64,000 nt of DNA from Ophioderma brevispina (GCA_023653785.1 JAMKCH010084943.1:48722-112721); one strand, 5' to 3'. Positions 12,466 through 24,485 are shown, counted from the stretch's first letter. Numbers and translations are program-made. Notes: a model not told the origin generated them from the sequence alone.

Positions 12466-12640
12466 AATTCAACACGACAGAAAGTACTAAATCATCATAT
12501 TATTACATAAAGATGGCGTATTCGGCTTATTCACTTCAGGTGTGATCTAATACATTGGAAAGCATTCCAAATATGCAAAAAACCCGGGTTTGAAAAAAAT
12601 TGGGGGCGCTTTCTGGAAATCTCATGTATCTTTAATGAGC
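12466..12640 (-). repeat. Dispersed repeat D, reverse copy
   Basis: Reverse complement of a repeat also found at 25,378-25,650, 29,104-29,400 and 35,410-35,668. Shared blocks include CGACAGAAAGTACTAAATCA, GGAAAGCATTCCAAATATGC and the AATTGGGGGCGCTTTCTGG edge. Function unknown; probably a nonautonomous element with a palindromic end or centre. Confidence 0.65.
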
Positions 12641-12837
12641 TCATTTGAGATTTATTTTTCTGTTGGTATAATTTTACCTATAGATACAGCTCCCAATTAA
12701 AAAACTCCTTATGGGAGCCATCTTGTTAAGGCATACAATTCAGAAGTCTTTTTTTTGGGATGCAGGTTACAAGTAAAATCTTTTGAACAAACTGAACACT
12801 GGGTAAATGTTTCATATATATATTACTAGTCCCAAGT

Positions 12838-12930
12838 ATGCAAATGAGGGATTACTATTGATTCTGTCAGGTGTTGTATGTTGTGCAGTAGCACTTGACA
12901 GAATAAATGGCAATGCCTCATTTGCATAAC
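12838..12930. repeat. Foldback with octamer-like arms
   Basis: The arms TATGCAAATGAGG and CCTCATTTGCATA, extended by GATTCTGTCA / TGACAGAAT, form a 93-base near-palindrome. Each arm carries ATGCAAAT, the POU-domain octamer, which is probably incidental to a MITE origin. Confidence 0.5.
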
Positions 12931-13997
12931 TGCAGAAAATGAGTTTGACACTATGGTTTCTTTTGACAAAACACGCAACAGTGAAACGCCAAGTGTTGTG
13001 GGAGAGAGATCTCGGAGATCCAATGTGCTATGTTATCACAGATCTGGGGTCAAAGATTATATAGTTATAAAAGCAGTTACTTGAGGTTTTCAGAGTAATT
13101 CAAGAATCAGATTTATGGTAAAAACATATCCTCAGCTTCACTGCAATGTTGGTGTTAAGTTGCTATGGACAAGACCAATTGAGCTTTACCAGCCAGGTAA
13201 TGCTTGGAGAAAGGGGCGCTATGTAAAGTTTGTATACATCAAAACTGTTTTTGATTGCATGAGTGATAGCAGATGTGTGGCAATTAATTTGCCCAATGTA
13301 TCATGGAATGGGACACGCTGTGACAGATTACTGAATAAAATCATTTGCTACTCATAGCAGCTCAAACTTTGACCCAAGTGTGGCATGCTAGTATTATCTA
13401 TGAACTCTTGTCAGTGTTGTTTTTTTTTGGCCTGAGTGGTGCATTTCATGTACATATTCCCATGCAGAATGTCTACGGAGGGCCAGTGTGAAATTATACA
13501 AAATTGTTGGTGTGGTCACAAGTGTTCCAAAAATGTATGTGCTATTTGAAACCCATTCTCTTGATAGAATGGCCTTCACCCCAACCCCATCTGTAAAGTT
13601 GTCGCTCTGATATTTCAACCTGTTTTGAAGTGAGAGCTAAAAATGTGATTTTGTAGTCCCCATAGAGTACTGTGTAAGTTAATACTACTGGTCGCAAATT
13701 GGGCATACATCCAAGACCAAACATCCTTTAGCCCTAAGATTTTATAGGGTAAATGAGGAAAAAAGTAGCTGCATTTATACCAAAATGTTTACAACTGCGG
13801 TACAAAATCTGGGGACGAGGCTATTAGCGATCGGACCATGGACTTTTAGCAGTTTTAAAATACTTTTAAAAGCAGATACTTGCTGCAGCATACCGTGTCA
13901 CCCTTTGGGTTTTGGGTGAGGGCTTATGATGTATTTTTTCATCTGGACCGAGTGGAAATGAGCGAACCTTCACATTTACTACCACATTTCCTTTCAC

Positions 13998-14967
13998 AGA
14001 ACCATTAAATTCACTTCTCAACAACAGGTACATTTCCTTGATGTTCATCATCAAAGAAAGCAGAAGGCACCTCTCCACAGATCTATATACCAGGCCTACA
14101 GGGACACTCACCGTATCTCATTCCTCTAGTTGCCACCCTCGCCCTCGCACTGTAGCTGGCATTGCTTAATTTGCGTACAGCCAGGCGCTTCGGCGCATAT
14201 GTTCTAACGGATTCTAGGTTCTCTACCCCATTCATAGAATTTGAGGAAACACCTAGTGACCAGAGGACACAGCTCCAGCAGAGTTCAGCAAGCCACCCAG
14301 AGAGCCTACTCACTACCCCGGACTACAGCTCTTGCAGAGAAACCAAAAAACAGGATACTACACCCAAACTTCCCCCTTGTGGGTTACATTTCATCCCATC
14401 TTCCTCCCTATGCTGTATTGCTAAAACTAACCATCATTCTCCACACTTCCGATCGCATTCGTTGTGCTGTTCTGGACACTCCCATCTTGACCTACAGACG
14501 TCCCCACAATCTATGTGACATGATTGTGAGGGCTTCAGTCCCCCACTAACTGATACTTCTGCACAGCAGGGTAATTTCAAGTGCACAGGTTCGAGATGTG
14601 TCATTTGTAAGGATCACATAAGGACACCGACTCATTCACCAGTCATGCCACTGGTACCAACATCACATGTAGTACTTAATGTTATCTTATTTCTTGCAGA
14701 GTGTGTGGAGTTCCAGGATGTTGGGGAAACTAAGAATCCTCTGAAGAGATGCTTCTATGGTCCACAGTCAACACCAGCAAGATGGAAACACCGGTGGGTC
14801 AGCACTTCAACTTACCTAACCATTCTATTTGGATATGCACCTTACAGGGTATCGAATCTCTTGGCAACTGCCCCGACACTGTTCGTCTCAGCAGTGAAAA
14901 GATGTGGATGAAGCGTCTACTCGCCATCCAGACCCATGGTCTCAACATCCAGGAAGGGAACAACTAG
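13998..14967 (+). pseudogene. Penelope-like element: end of RT plus GIY-YIG endonuclease, frameshifted
   Basis: Translated piecewise, this gives the 3' part of a Penelope-like retroelement ORF: KFTSQQQVHFLDV near 14,010, LSTDLYTRPTG and SSCHPRPRTVAGI (14,070-14,160), AYSQALRRICSN after a stop, then a long open stretch 14,260-14,549 ending TYRRPHNLCDMIVRASVPH. Next come a Cys pair (CTGSRCVIC, ~14,582) and the endonuclease region GETKNPLKRCFYG, NTSKMETPVGQHFNLPNHS and MWMKRLLAIQTHGLN, ending at the stop at 14,967. Penelope elements carry an RT joined to a GIY-YIG nuclease. The RT catalytic core is missing upstream, and at least four frame breaks or stops make this copy dead. Confidence 0.85.
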
Positions 14968-15022
14968 GTCCCTTATGTAACCTACATTTTGTCAGCTTCT
15001 CTTTTCAGGTATCTCTACATTA

Positions 15023-16006
15023 CTAGCGGGGGCCCGCGCTTCGCGCGGGCTCCTGCTAGTTGAGTGAACGGGAGCGAGCACTGATGAATGAAGCGATTCA
15101 CTGAAAAAAAGTGGCCACCATATGGCGAGACAACCGCCACCAAAACCCGTCACCCTGAATTTAGGGACTCCAGAGTCACACATTTCGTACTTTTAACAAT
15201 TTTAATAATCACAATTCGGACGTTCCGTAACATATCCAATATATAGCTCATGTAGTTACCGATGAAAGGAAATCGTCTACTGAATATTTAATCCCGGAAA
15301 CTTTCGGTATATTTATTTTTTGCTCGTATTTTTTTAAATAATAAACTTCCATAATTAAAAACCCGGTAAATTTCGATGTACTTTATTCTCTCAAAAATAC
15401 TCCCCGTGGATAACACGTAGTGTCCCGTATTTTCCACATACTTTTCTCGAACTCCGCAAACTCTCCCTTATAAATTTCCTTCGTCCATCCTATAGTTAAC
15501 GACCCGCATACCCGTATCGATTTTTTTTCTCTTATTTGCAGGCATATCCTATAGCTTATGCTATTTCTAATATTAATATGTCAATATTTCAGCGTAATTT
15601 TCAGTATGTTTTATTTTTTCTTCTCAAAACTCTGTGGGGTATACGACAAATAACATGGCATGTTTCTTGACCAGTCTTCTTTCCCCACACTGGTTTGCAC
15701 TCTAAGGAGCCTGTTATTTGCGTACCGCATATAGCGTCTTACGCGTAAACTCCGTTGCCACGCGTAACCACCCATCGCAACGCTTAATAACGCTTACAAA
15801 CAAATGGTAATTTTTCATAGCAACCGATCACATTTTCGTTGATTTTTTTTTTCCGGCCATTTCTGAACGGATTTCGTCCAAATATGGGTTAACCCGTCCG
15901 GTGTCCTCATGTACCTTTCACGTGAATTTGGCGCATCTGGATCGAAACTGGCGGAGCCTTTTTGTGAACATACATCCATACATACACCTTAGCCAAATAT
16001 AGTAGA
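15023..16006 (-). mobile_element. Helitron-like nonautonomous element
   Basis: Read on the minus strand it starts TCTACTATATTTGGCTAAG and ends with a GC-rich hairpin (GCCCGCGC, loop GAA, GCGCGGGC, extended to AGC...GCT) followed by CTAG. The host base before it is A and after it is T, so insertion was between A and T, as Helitrons do, without a target duplication. A short TATG/GTATGGATG-rich stretch follows the 5' TC end. No Rep/helicase coding. 984 bp, nested in the Penelope 3' region. Confidence 0.72.
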
Positions 16007-16424
16007 TGTTTTATTTTCTTGTTTCTAATTTCCATTCATTATTTAGCTTTTACCCTTTTTGTATTTTATTTCAGGTTTCCCCCCTTCTTTGATTATTATG
16101 TCTTCCCGCCTTAGCCACTCATCCCATTGTTCGCTTTCAACTTCACCCAGTCCATGCCCACTGATTTCCTGGTCACCCATCTCCTGTTCATTAACTCTTA
16201 TTGTACTATATTCAGCAGGTTCTTCCAGTCACTTTGCCCATCACTCATCCATTTTCAATCCCCACTGACTTTTACAATCTTTTGTGGTGCATTACTTCCA
16301 TTGGTTTTCCTTTTCTTCAGCGTTTCGTGCGCTCGTGCACTCCGCAGTTCATTTACCTCATCCCCATCCTTTTCTTTCTCCCCTGGCCGTATATGGTTTG
16401 TCTTATCTGTTGTTTTGTCAGTTT

Positions 16425-16464
16425 GCCTTTGATGAAGATCCTGCTAGGATTGAAATGTCAGGCC
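16425..16464 (+). ncRNA. Hammerhead-ribozyme-like motif of Penelope 3' end
   Basis: Order seen: GCCT, then TTGATGA (hammerhead consensus CTGATGA, first base changed), a stem GATCC/GGATT with a 5-base loop, GAAA, then TGTC and AGGC pairing with the first GCCT. Penelope-like elements are known to carry hammerhead motifs in their terminal repeats. Stem III would be very short, and the C3-to-U change probably weakens or kills cleavage, so this is a relic or a minimal dimer-type motif. Confidence 0.5.
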
Positions 16465-16470
16465 AACACA

Positions 16471-17199
16471 ATAGTATACAGTTTTAATACTTTTATAAGA
16501 TCAAGTTTACAATGGTTAAAATTGACTATACCTTATTTAAATCAACATTAAACAGCACAAAATCGTTTTTCCAAAAAATTCTTGTGATTGTATCATTAAT
16601 TTTGAACACAATAATAATGATCCTTCAGAATGCAATGTTACAATCTCTCGTAGTGGATTTCTAACTTACGATGTGTTGAAATCTACCCCAAGGTGATGCA
16701 ATATTGCTATTTGTAAAATTGTGTGTTGTCTGCATGAGGGTGCAAGGATTGCTTTGGTTGTCGATCTGTGGTAAAAAAATGTTGACCCAAGTGTTTAACT
16801 CTAAATATAATTGCTTGCTGTTTCCACATGCACACATTGTTAAGGCATAAAGGTCATCCAGAGGTCATAGCCCAAAAAATGATCAGATTTATCAAATTGC
16901 TTAATGATTCAACATGTGTTGCTCAATTTTCATGACACTTGGATACCATGGTTATAGAGGAGCACGGACCCAGGTCAAACATTGTTTACCCCTCCCTACA
17001 GAAAAGGTTTGACACCTTTGGTAGTTAGTATGGACCCTCTATATCAATGTTAGGGGTTCAAGATTTATCAACCTCCTTGTGGTGAACCCCGGTAAACTGA
17101 TTCTTTTCAGTCGAATGATAATCAACTGAGGCTACGCTAACATCTGTGTCTTTTTTAATTCACTGTTCTTTAATTCCACTTTGTCTTTTAATCATGCCC
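16471..17199. other. Unassigned intergenic stretch
   Basis: AT-rich DNA without a supported ORF, tRNA or clear repeat boundary. Confidence 0.4.
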
Positions 17200-18770
17200 G
17201 TCAGAGGGACACATCTTATGCAAGTCTGGCACACATGCCCTGATAGAGCAGGATCAGTCAAGTCCGATGGCATCTCAGTGCTCCAACTAACGTGGAAGGT
17301 CTCCACTAGGGCAAAGATAACATCATCGAAAACACCTCACAATACGCATAAGTCATGCGCTTCTCCTCAAGGGACAAATTGCTACTGACAGTTGCCATTA
17401 TGAACATTTGCGGGCTACACCTGTGCACCACACCGAGAGCGCTACACACGGGATTGCCACAAACTCAGCCCAATGGAAAACCCAAATTGCAACTCACCTG
17501 CAGACTCACCTGAAGGGCAACGACCCAAATTGCAGGTGGTCATGTCACCAAGGTTACATGCCACCTAACCATCGGCTTCAAGCAGATTCTCGACCAAACT
17601 TATGGTGCACCTTGCATTTACGCTGGCGACTCTAATAGTCATAGCATTACCTGGGGTTACAGGAAATCAACCCTGAGGAGCTATCCCTAGAGGCATGGAA
17701 CCTCAAACTCCGGTGTAAAACTTTTGCACGACCCCAAGCAACCAGCACTTTCAAATCTGGAAGGTGGAATACGTCTACAAACCCGACCTTTGCAAATATG
17801 GACACTATCTCCATTCACCGTACTGTTTCCGACCATTCCCGAAGTCAACGCAGACAATCACTGATCGCTCAGGAGAGCTTTGCTAAGCTGTACCAACAAA
17901 GCCAGTGAAAAGGTGATACTCTTTACAATGATTTCCTGGATTATGAACCCGGGGAAGAAGCGTCACCCAAGGTTTCAGATCTGACAAACTGCTTGACAGA
18001 AACGCTGTGAGCGTTGGGAGGAGACAGTCCACGGAATCGACTTCACCACTCAAGCAGGAAGGTCTGGAAGAACTATAAACCGCCTCACCGGGAGAATTTC
18101 CAAACCATCGTAATGTCCTGTGTCTGCCAAATCAATTGCCGAGCAAAATCCTCGCAAATGTTCAGTTCAAGAACATTGACAAGGATCACCCTCGCTCTGT
18201 CAAAAAAGAGATCACCAAACCTCGTCGAGCCCGGCGGGGATGGGGTCACTTTAAACATCCTTCTCACTAGATAGCTTACCTCTGCTATCAGCGAACTAAA
18301 GAGTGGAAAGGACCCAGGGCCCTGATAACATACAAGCAGAGTTCCTGATGCAATGCGGCCCACGATGGCTAGAATGGCCTCCAGAAGTTCAACACATGTT
18401 GCATTACCAACCAAGTCCTTACCCAAGATCTGGAGAAGAGCTACTATCATCGCATCCCCAAACCCAAACAAGCCGGTTGACAACCCAAAGGAACTAACCG
18501 CCCATATCAACTTTACTGTGTGGTCTCCTAAAAACTCCTGAGAGGTTGATTCTGGCCAATACTGCCTGACGACAAGCAGGATTTTCGCAATGGCCGGACG
18601 CACTGTCCACCAGATTGTAAATCAACAAAGATATTGGGAAAGCTTTGAAGCGTCGTTAAGGCAGGCGTCATCTTGGTGGACCTTACTGCAGCATTCGACA
18701 CCGTGTGGCACCAGGGCCTGACACTCAAGCTTCTAAGACCATCCCGGATCGCACCGGGGAAAAGGTCCCC
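17200..18770 (+). pseudogene. Jockey-like LINE pol, decayed
   Basis: A patchwork in all three frames of a non-LTR retrotransposon polyprotein. Endonuclease region: YAGDSNSHSITWGYRKS at about 17,618-17,670 (the GD-N-H...WGY signature). Linker: KRCERWEETVHGIDF near 18,000. RT thumb/finger segments: GPDNIQAEFLMQCGPRW (18,320-18,370) and IWRRATIIASPNPNKP (18,430-18,475). RT block containing the first catalytic Asp: VDLTAAFDTVWHQGLTLKLL (18,675-18,735). It stops before the YxDD block, so it is both frame-broken and 3'-truncated. Assignment to the jockey group rests on the VDLTAAxDTVWH and PKPNKP wording remembered from that group. Confidence 0.75.
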
Positions 18771-18989
18771 GTGTCAATACCTCTACCCTCCCTTCTTTCC
18801 CACTCTCCGGCTCCTACCCCTCTTTCCCCCGCTGGACTCCGTAGGATCATATGTAACCGCTTGCAAACTTTAGCTTTATTCTCTAACAGATATTGTGATT
18901 AATGAATTATCTTCAAAAATTGCAATATGTCCGCCCACTTTGAGAAATTGGCAGATATATAAAGGGTAAACTTTTGGGACCAACTTTGT

Positions 18990-19334
18990 AATGCTTTGGG
19001 GACTAAAATGAGCACGAATAAAAGTCAGTGTTTTTATGTGTTAAGGGCATTTCTTGATTTAATCACTTAACATATCTGTTTTATCATGATCACTAGAATA
19101 TCTTGAGAACAAGCTGATCGTCATATGCGGTTTTGTGTTATGCGTAGCCTATGAGGACCGTGGGAACGAGCAATTGCTCATAACACAAAACCGACACGAT
19201 GAAGATCAGCTTTTCTCAAGGAATCTAGTGATCAAATGAATATTATTAAAACAGAAGTGATGAAATCAAGAAATGACACCTTTAACACATAAAAACACTG
19301 ACTTTATGCAATGCTATTTTAGCCACAAAGCATT
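18990..19334. mobile_element. 345 bp palindromic (foldback) element
   Basis: The two halves are near-complements: AATGCTTTGGGGACTAAAAT and GTCAGTGTTTTTATGTGTTA on the left answer TAACACATAAAAACACTGAC and ATTTTAGCCACAAAGCATT on the right, meeting around 19,150 with GGTTTTGTGTTATG / CATAACACAAAACC. No coding. Looks like a MITE with arms of about 160 bases. Confidence 0.7.
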
Positions 19335-19551
19335 AGAAATTTTGTGCATGATCATGAAAATGTCATGAGGTTCTTTAACACCTTGACCACTCTTTATATC
19401 CCTAAGTATGACATGTGTTTAGTACAGTCAGTACTAACCAAATTGAAATGCATCATGGGATTGGTTCAAAACACCCTCGGTGACAAGCCCACCTATGTGG
19501 AAACAACTGCTTTTTTATTCTGGACTTGGTTGCAAGTTTAAGACAAACTAC

Positions 19552-19645
19552 ATATTATATAGAAGCTGGAGAAACTGCTGAGCCACCAGTTTTTTGTCTT
19601 TATTTAATTATGTGCTCGTCAGTTCTCCGAGCTTCTATATAATAT
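19552..19645. repeat. 94 bp foldback
   Basis: ATATTATATAGAAGCTGGAG at the left and its complement (CTCCGAGCTTCTATATAATAT) at the right enclose about 45 bases. Possible miniature element. Confidence 0.55.
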
Positions 19646-19929
19646 TTGCCCATAATTCTCTCGGGGTTGGATCATGCACTTGTCCTCACTACATTGAATT
19701 GAGTTCAGCAATTCGCCGCTTCTCTCTTTTCCGTTTTTCATTGTTGGAACAATTGCATAGACGTAGTGGACCCTCAATGCGCTCCTTCTAAAGACAAAGC
19801 ACAAGCAGAAAACAACACAAGGAAAGGGGGGGTCCACAACATGGGTGGGAAAATGTTCTAACTGGGCAACTTTAGAGTCATGTTACAAGACACCCCCATA
19901 AGTGATCACCCGAACAACCAGTGCAATAT

Positions 19930-20245
19930 TTGGAATTTTGAAGGATAAGGTAAGTAGAAGTGCATAAGTTATTCTTTTCCAACTGAAAAGGAAGGAAGCA
20001 GTAGTGTTCAAAGATCTGATTCTCCATTCAAATACATTTCTTGTAGTAAGGGTCCGTACGGACAAGTTAATGACTTTAAAGGCTGATTCAACCTTTGGTA
20101 ACTTTGTTTAGCTTTAATATTTGACATTTGCAGGGTATGTTAGGATACCTGATACCTTTTACAACCAATCTCATTTTTTGATTATTTTTTTTTTATTTCT
20201 GGATGTAGACATATACTCAACTATAGTGGCCTTTTAAATCTACTA
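19930..20245 (+). repeat. Dispersed repeat E, copy 1
   Basis: Matches 34,210-34,520: shared GTGTTCAAAGAT.TGA, TTCAT.CAA.TAC, GTAGTAAGGGTCCGTACGGA versus GTAGGAAGTGTCCATATGGA, GCAGGGTATGTTAG, TTTTTTTTATTT and TAGTGGCCTTTTA. Moderately diverged; no ORF. Confidence 0.55.
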
Positions 20246-21349
20246 TTCTGTGTGCACCTTTCCCCACTACAGAGCTAATTTATGGGTTGGTCATGATCAA
20301 CACACATAAAAGAATCCTGCTGAAATGCAGGTGAGTCATTGAATCTTCAGGTGCATGAAGACTTGCTCAATTGAGACTGCCATAGCTTTTAGAAGGGACC
20401 GAAAAATACTCCAAACCCGTTCCATTATTTTTTCGATCTTCTGCTTTGGCCATTGCTTGTATAATGGATGCTGGCGATTATGCAAACATTTTTATAGGCC
20501 GCTAGGTCGGGGGTACGCTGATGGGTACCGGAGCCCAGGTTATTATTTAAAACATGAAACATACCAACAGATATAGTCATCTCTTCATGATCTTATACGG
20601 TTGGCCCCCGAGGACCTGCTACCCATCATTCTGTTAGAGAGAATAATTGACACGGGCCACCTGTGCAGCCAAGATAAATCAATTTTTATAGATACCTTAA
20701 AGTTAGCGTCGTAAACATGACGAACTTCGATATCGAGGCCCCCCGAAGGCGGCGAACGGCGGGACTCTGAAAAAAACTAAAGCGCGGTCGTGCATCCCCC
20801 TCTAAATTTGCCCCCCATAATAGTTGCGCCTTCAAGATTTTAAAAAATTGTTATTTTTGCACAGTTGTATAGCTTTTTCAGACGAGAAGAATAAATATAC
20901 AATAAAATCGTGGCGACCAGAACGTCAAAAAACGACTGAAGCTAGAATAGAATGGGAAGATGAGATGTTAATTCATGGTAAGAGTTGGCTCAACGATCTA
21001 CACATCGCTCTACAAAATGGAAGCCATATATAGGATGAAGCACACTGGAATCTGTCAGTTGACCTACTAAGTACAATATCATCCACAATTAAAGGTGCAT
21101 CATACAAACAGGCCAGTGATTTAAGCAGTTTTTTTTATAGCTTTTCTTATTTGTACACTGTTCAGACGGGGGATAAAAAAATATACAGATGCTAGATGTC
21201 ATTGTGAAATTATACTAATGATTGAGTACCTGATTTGAAGAGTCATCTTCAATTGCACACAAAAAGTTGCTTATACGGACTGTAAGCTAGGTCAAAAATT
21301 ACATAGATAATAAGGGTTATGGGGTTGTGACATGTTCATGGCGAGTTAG
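20246..21349. other. Unassigned stretch
   Basis: No gene supported. A short GC-rich patch at 20,700-20,820 (GGCCCCCCGAAGGCGGCG) stands out from its surroundings but carries no ORF I can name. Confidence 0.4.
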
Positions 21350-23030
21350 CTGAATGTTGTTCTCAACGAGCAATTCATAAAGCAGCCGAAGAAAGAACGC
21401 CATAGGAAACCAAAGCAAGGTCGTATGCGGATTCTCAGGGACGACGAGGACCCAGGAAATGAGTGGCCGAAGAAAGGGGGCGGGGAGGCTGAGGACAAGC
21501 AGGAGAGGGGCAACGGGGAGATACAAGCAGGAAGAAAACCAAGCCCCGACATCGAGGTTCAGGAAGCGAACACCTCTGGCTAGCATGGAAGGGAGAACGA
21601 AAGGACAACTCGGCGACATATTATCGACCACAAACATATGTTAGAACGAGCTAAAACAGGTTGCATACAAAGCGATGACCTCTGGGAACCAATAAGTGCA
21701 AACTTGCCTACACTGGAGCAGACTTCGACAGAATGTCCCCACGGCTCAAGCGATGCATAGGGGGCCACGATTAGCGAGGGAGATTGTCATTAACAATAGG
21801 CTCCAGGAGCATAGTCACAAAGTATGTAGGAGCAGATTTTAAAGTGTACAAACAGAGATAATTTTTAATTTAGAGTTGTTTTAAAAGATGTCTTTGCGGT
21901 CTGAAGAAACGAAAGAGAGATCAGGATAAACTTAGTGAGCGGCACGGAGAGAAGAATAGTGGCAACACCGAATACTGACTAAGCTGGGTGACAACGGGAC
22001 GGGAGAAAGGGGATGGCAAGTGCGCCTGTGACGGAGATAGGCTAATTGGGTGAATGTTTGTATGCACGTTCGACTAAGTAAATAGAGACAAAAACAGGTA
22101 TCTAAGGAATGTCTTAGGGTACTCCTGGGTCAGAAAATCGGATTAATTAGTGTGTTCCAGTAGGAAAAGCAGAACGAGGAGTAAAAAACTGGGCGCGGAT
22201 TTCTGAACAAGAATATGCTGAAAAGATGGTTATGGCATTCACTAATCTTTCAGGCGACGGACGGGATAAGAACAGGAGGGACTGATGGAGACAACAGCAG
22301 GCAGGGAAAGGGCGGGCTTGTGCGGCAAGATTAAAAAGGGCCATGAAAGAAAGAAGGGAAGAGAGTATAACGTGGAATTTGATATCAAGAATCATAGTTT
22401 CATTTTTCTGACTGAAAGACAGTACAGTTGACACAAAAAGTATTATATTGTTGAAGCGCCAACTTATATTATCCTGGAATAGCCGGAAGAGTGAATCAGG
22501 AAACAACCAGGAGGCGGAGAATAAGGAGTGTGGACCACGAGGAGATCTGAGAGAAAAAGAGAATACTGACGGGCAAGACGGCGCGAAGCTTGTATAGGTG
22601 AAAAGAGGACCCAACGCAGAGAATAGGCAAATAGGTGGTAACTGGGCACACAAAGTAGTGGGACAAGAGAAAAGCTTTAGAGGGCAAAAATTGAAAATGT
22701 ATCCGTCGTTGGTTTAGTAAGGCAATATTGTGTATATCGTCACGTACTTTGTCCCTCTCGTCTTGCACCCATTTTTTAGCCTGAGCGGCAAACCGGGGGC
22801 GGGTGGCAGGAAAGATAAGGGTATCACTTGGACGCAGAAGAGAACGGGGGAACTTACAAAAAACAAACTGGAGAAAGGAACTGATACTTCGCGGTAACGA
22901 ATGCACGGAACCGTGGTGGCATCTTGGGCGGACACGAACCAAAACAGGGACCAGGGAAGGGTCAAAAAACGCGACAAAAATAGTTGGGGGGGTAGAATCA
23001 GAGTGGGTAGGGAGGCGGCGAGAAAAAAGA
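21350..23030. other. Purine-biased stretch with spurious minus-strand ORFs
   Basis: The plus strand is dominated by GA/AG-rich text, so the minus strand, being pyrimidine-rich, shows several overlapping long frames in different phases (for example 22,147-22,653 and 22,496-23,092). Their Ser/Pro/Leu/Phe-rich translations follow from composition. No repeat partner elsewhere in the window. Adjoins the low-quality 23-28 kb region and could be a poor consensus. Confidence 0.45.
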
Positions 23031-24239
23031 ATGTAGCACAAAACACCTGGGAAGTGTGGGCAATGTACATGGAAAAGGTGCATCACAAGCATATATTTCT
23101 TATGAGATTGCCACAGATAATTACCTTAAAAAGTGCTATCTATGGCACGAAACACAGCATTGTCACGCTACAGCTGCAAGATTCAAATACTGGTTGGGTT
23201 GAAACACGGTCAAACAGCTTTTATAGCTATAACAATGCCCCAGATGTCACATGGACAGTCAATAGCACTGTCCTTATAGCATATATCCTATTGATGATAT
23301 AGTTCAAACATGCGACCATTCTTTTTGACACAAATGCAAACTAGTCAAAAGTCCGTATATAATAAATCTAATGTAGCCACACATGGCAATGTTGGCACCG
23401 ATTCCATGCAAAGAGTACATGGCACATAGGGCTTCATCGAAGTTGGTGAGCACGGTATGACTCAGTTGGACGCCACACAATTCTCTTACGCACTGATCAA
23501 GTACACATACGCAGGCAATGAGATCGTTGTAGATGGCACGTGCGTATTGCGCTAAGTAGCACCACTAAATCATAGTCTCCGGGCCTAATTCTTAGACATG
23601 CGTAACAACGTCTGCTTGGCGCAGGTGATCGGATTGTGGTAGTGAATGCACTGCGTCTAGTACGTTCGAAAACCTCATCCAAGATTGTCATGACGCAGTG
23701 TTGTGGCGCGGAGACAGCACGTAGCAGTAATCATGTGTTTCAGATACAAGTGGGGTCTACAGGTATATATTATGTGCATGACAGAGGTAAAGGCTACATG
23801 ATAATTAGATGAACAATCGGGCTGTCAGTCACATTATAGTGATAGCCTAAGTATGGGCCCCACCTGATGAGGGCCAAATACCTGCAGTCATGCAAATATG
23901 ATTGTAATGTGTTCCCTTCACTCACTACTTTTAGATGCGAGGGTGGCAGAGAAGCCTACATACTGATCAATCCTGTGGTTGCGCAGCTTTATATTTGGGC
24001 AAGCAAGATTTCGAGTGGCCCACAAAGCGAAGGTGACCAACCTAGGTTCCGTGACGCAAGCCCGTATGCGTTATTGTAGTTCGCTGGTATACTGCACGGC
24101 TCACTGCATTGTAAACTATTCAGTCTGGTGTGAACAAAATTGTATATTCTCTCCGGTGAGCACATCGCTGTCTAATTAGTTAGTTAAGATTTCTCAATAC
24201 AGACTAATGCTTAATTTTCCTAATATTAAACCTTTATGG

Positions 24240-24485
24240 CCCGTTACAGTCCGCCCTCGTGTCTGCTCTCCCCCTTTTGTTTTCTGATCCCTCATTTCCC
24301 CTATCCTCTTTCACCCACCCTTCCTTTCCACTTTTCGCTCTCCTCTCTCTCCCCTTCTTTACGGGTTTGCACATTCCCCCCCGCTCTATCATCTCCGCCT
24401 TTCCTATTAATTGTTTCCCGCATTTCTTTATTTATACAGCTTATCTACCACTGTTCCCCCCTTATCATTGTTTCCCCCCATTATT
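24240..24485. repeat. Pyrimidine-rich insertion with duplicated flank
   Basis: A CT-rich tract (about 245 bases) flanked on both sides by versions of TATTAA..CCTTTATGGCCC..TTCAGTCCGC, a sequence present only once in block Y (~28,250). The repeated flank suggests a read or assembly slip rather than a transposon. Confidence 0.5.

Larger units (their letters stand above)
12383..13997. other. Non-coding stretch apart from small repeats
   Basis: Besides repeat D and the foldback above I see no supported gene. An ATG-initiated 80-codon frame at 13,115-13,357 (+) resembles no family I know, and its context lacks splice or regulatory support. The minus-strand frames between 12,826 and 13,724 look like chance. 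Confidence 0.5.
14968..16470 (+). mobile_element. Penelope-like element 3' region, split by a Helitron-like insertion
   Basis: Non-coding DNA after the endonuclease stop. It runs to 15,022, is interrupted by a 984 bp element, and resumes at 16,007 with a pyrimidine-rich stretch ending in the hammerhead-like motif at 16,425-16,464. Overlapping frames at 16,059-16,551 are pyrimidine-tract artefacts. The boundary near 16,470 is inferred from where Penelope-type terminal motifs usually lie. Confidence 0.6.

Noticed and set aside
13115..13357. 80-codon ORF with several Cys residues
   Set aside because: Ordinary composition, but no family, signal peptide or splice support; not distinguishable from chance.
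18085..18603. 172-codon minus-strand ORF
   Set aside because: It lies antisense to recognisable jockey-like LINE text on the plus strand and has no motif of its own.
22147..23092. Long minus-strand ORFs of 168 and 198 codons
   Set aside because: They overlap in different frames over purine-rich DNA; the translations are Ser/Pro/Leu/Phe-rich with no domain, as expected from composition.
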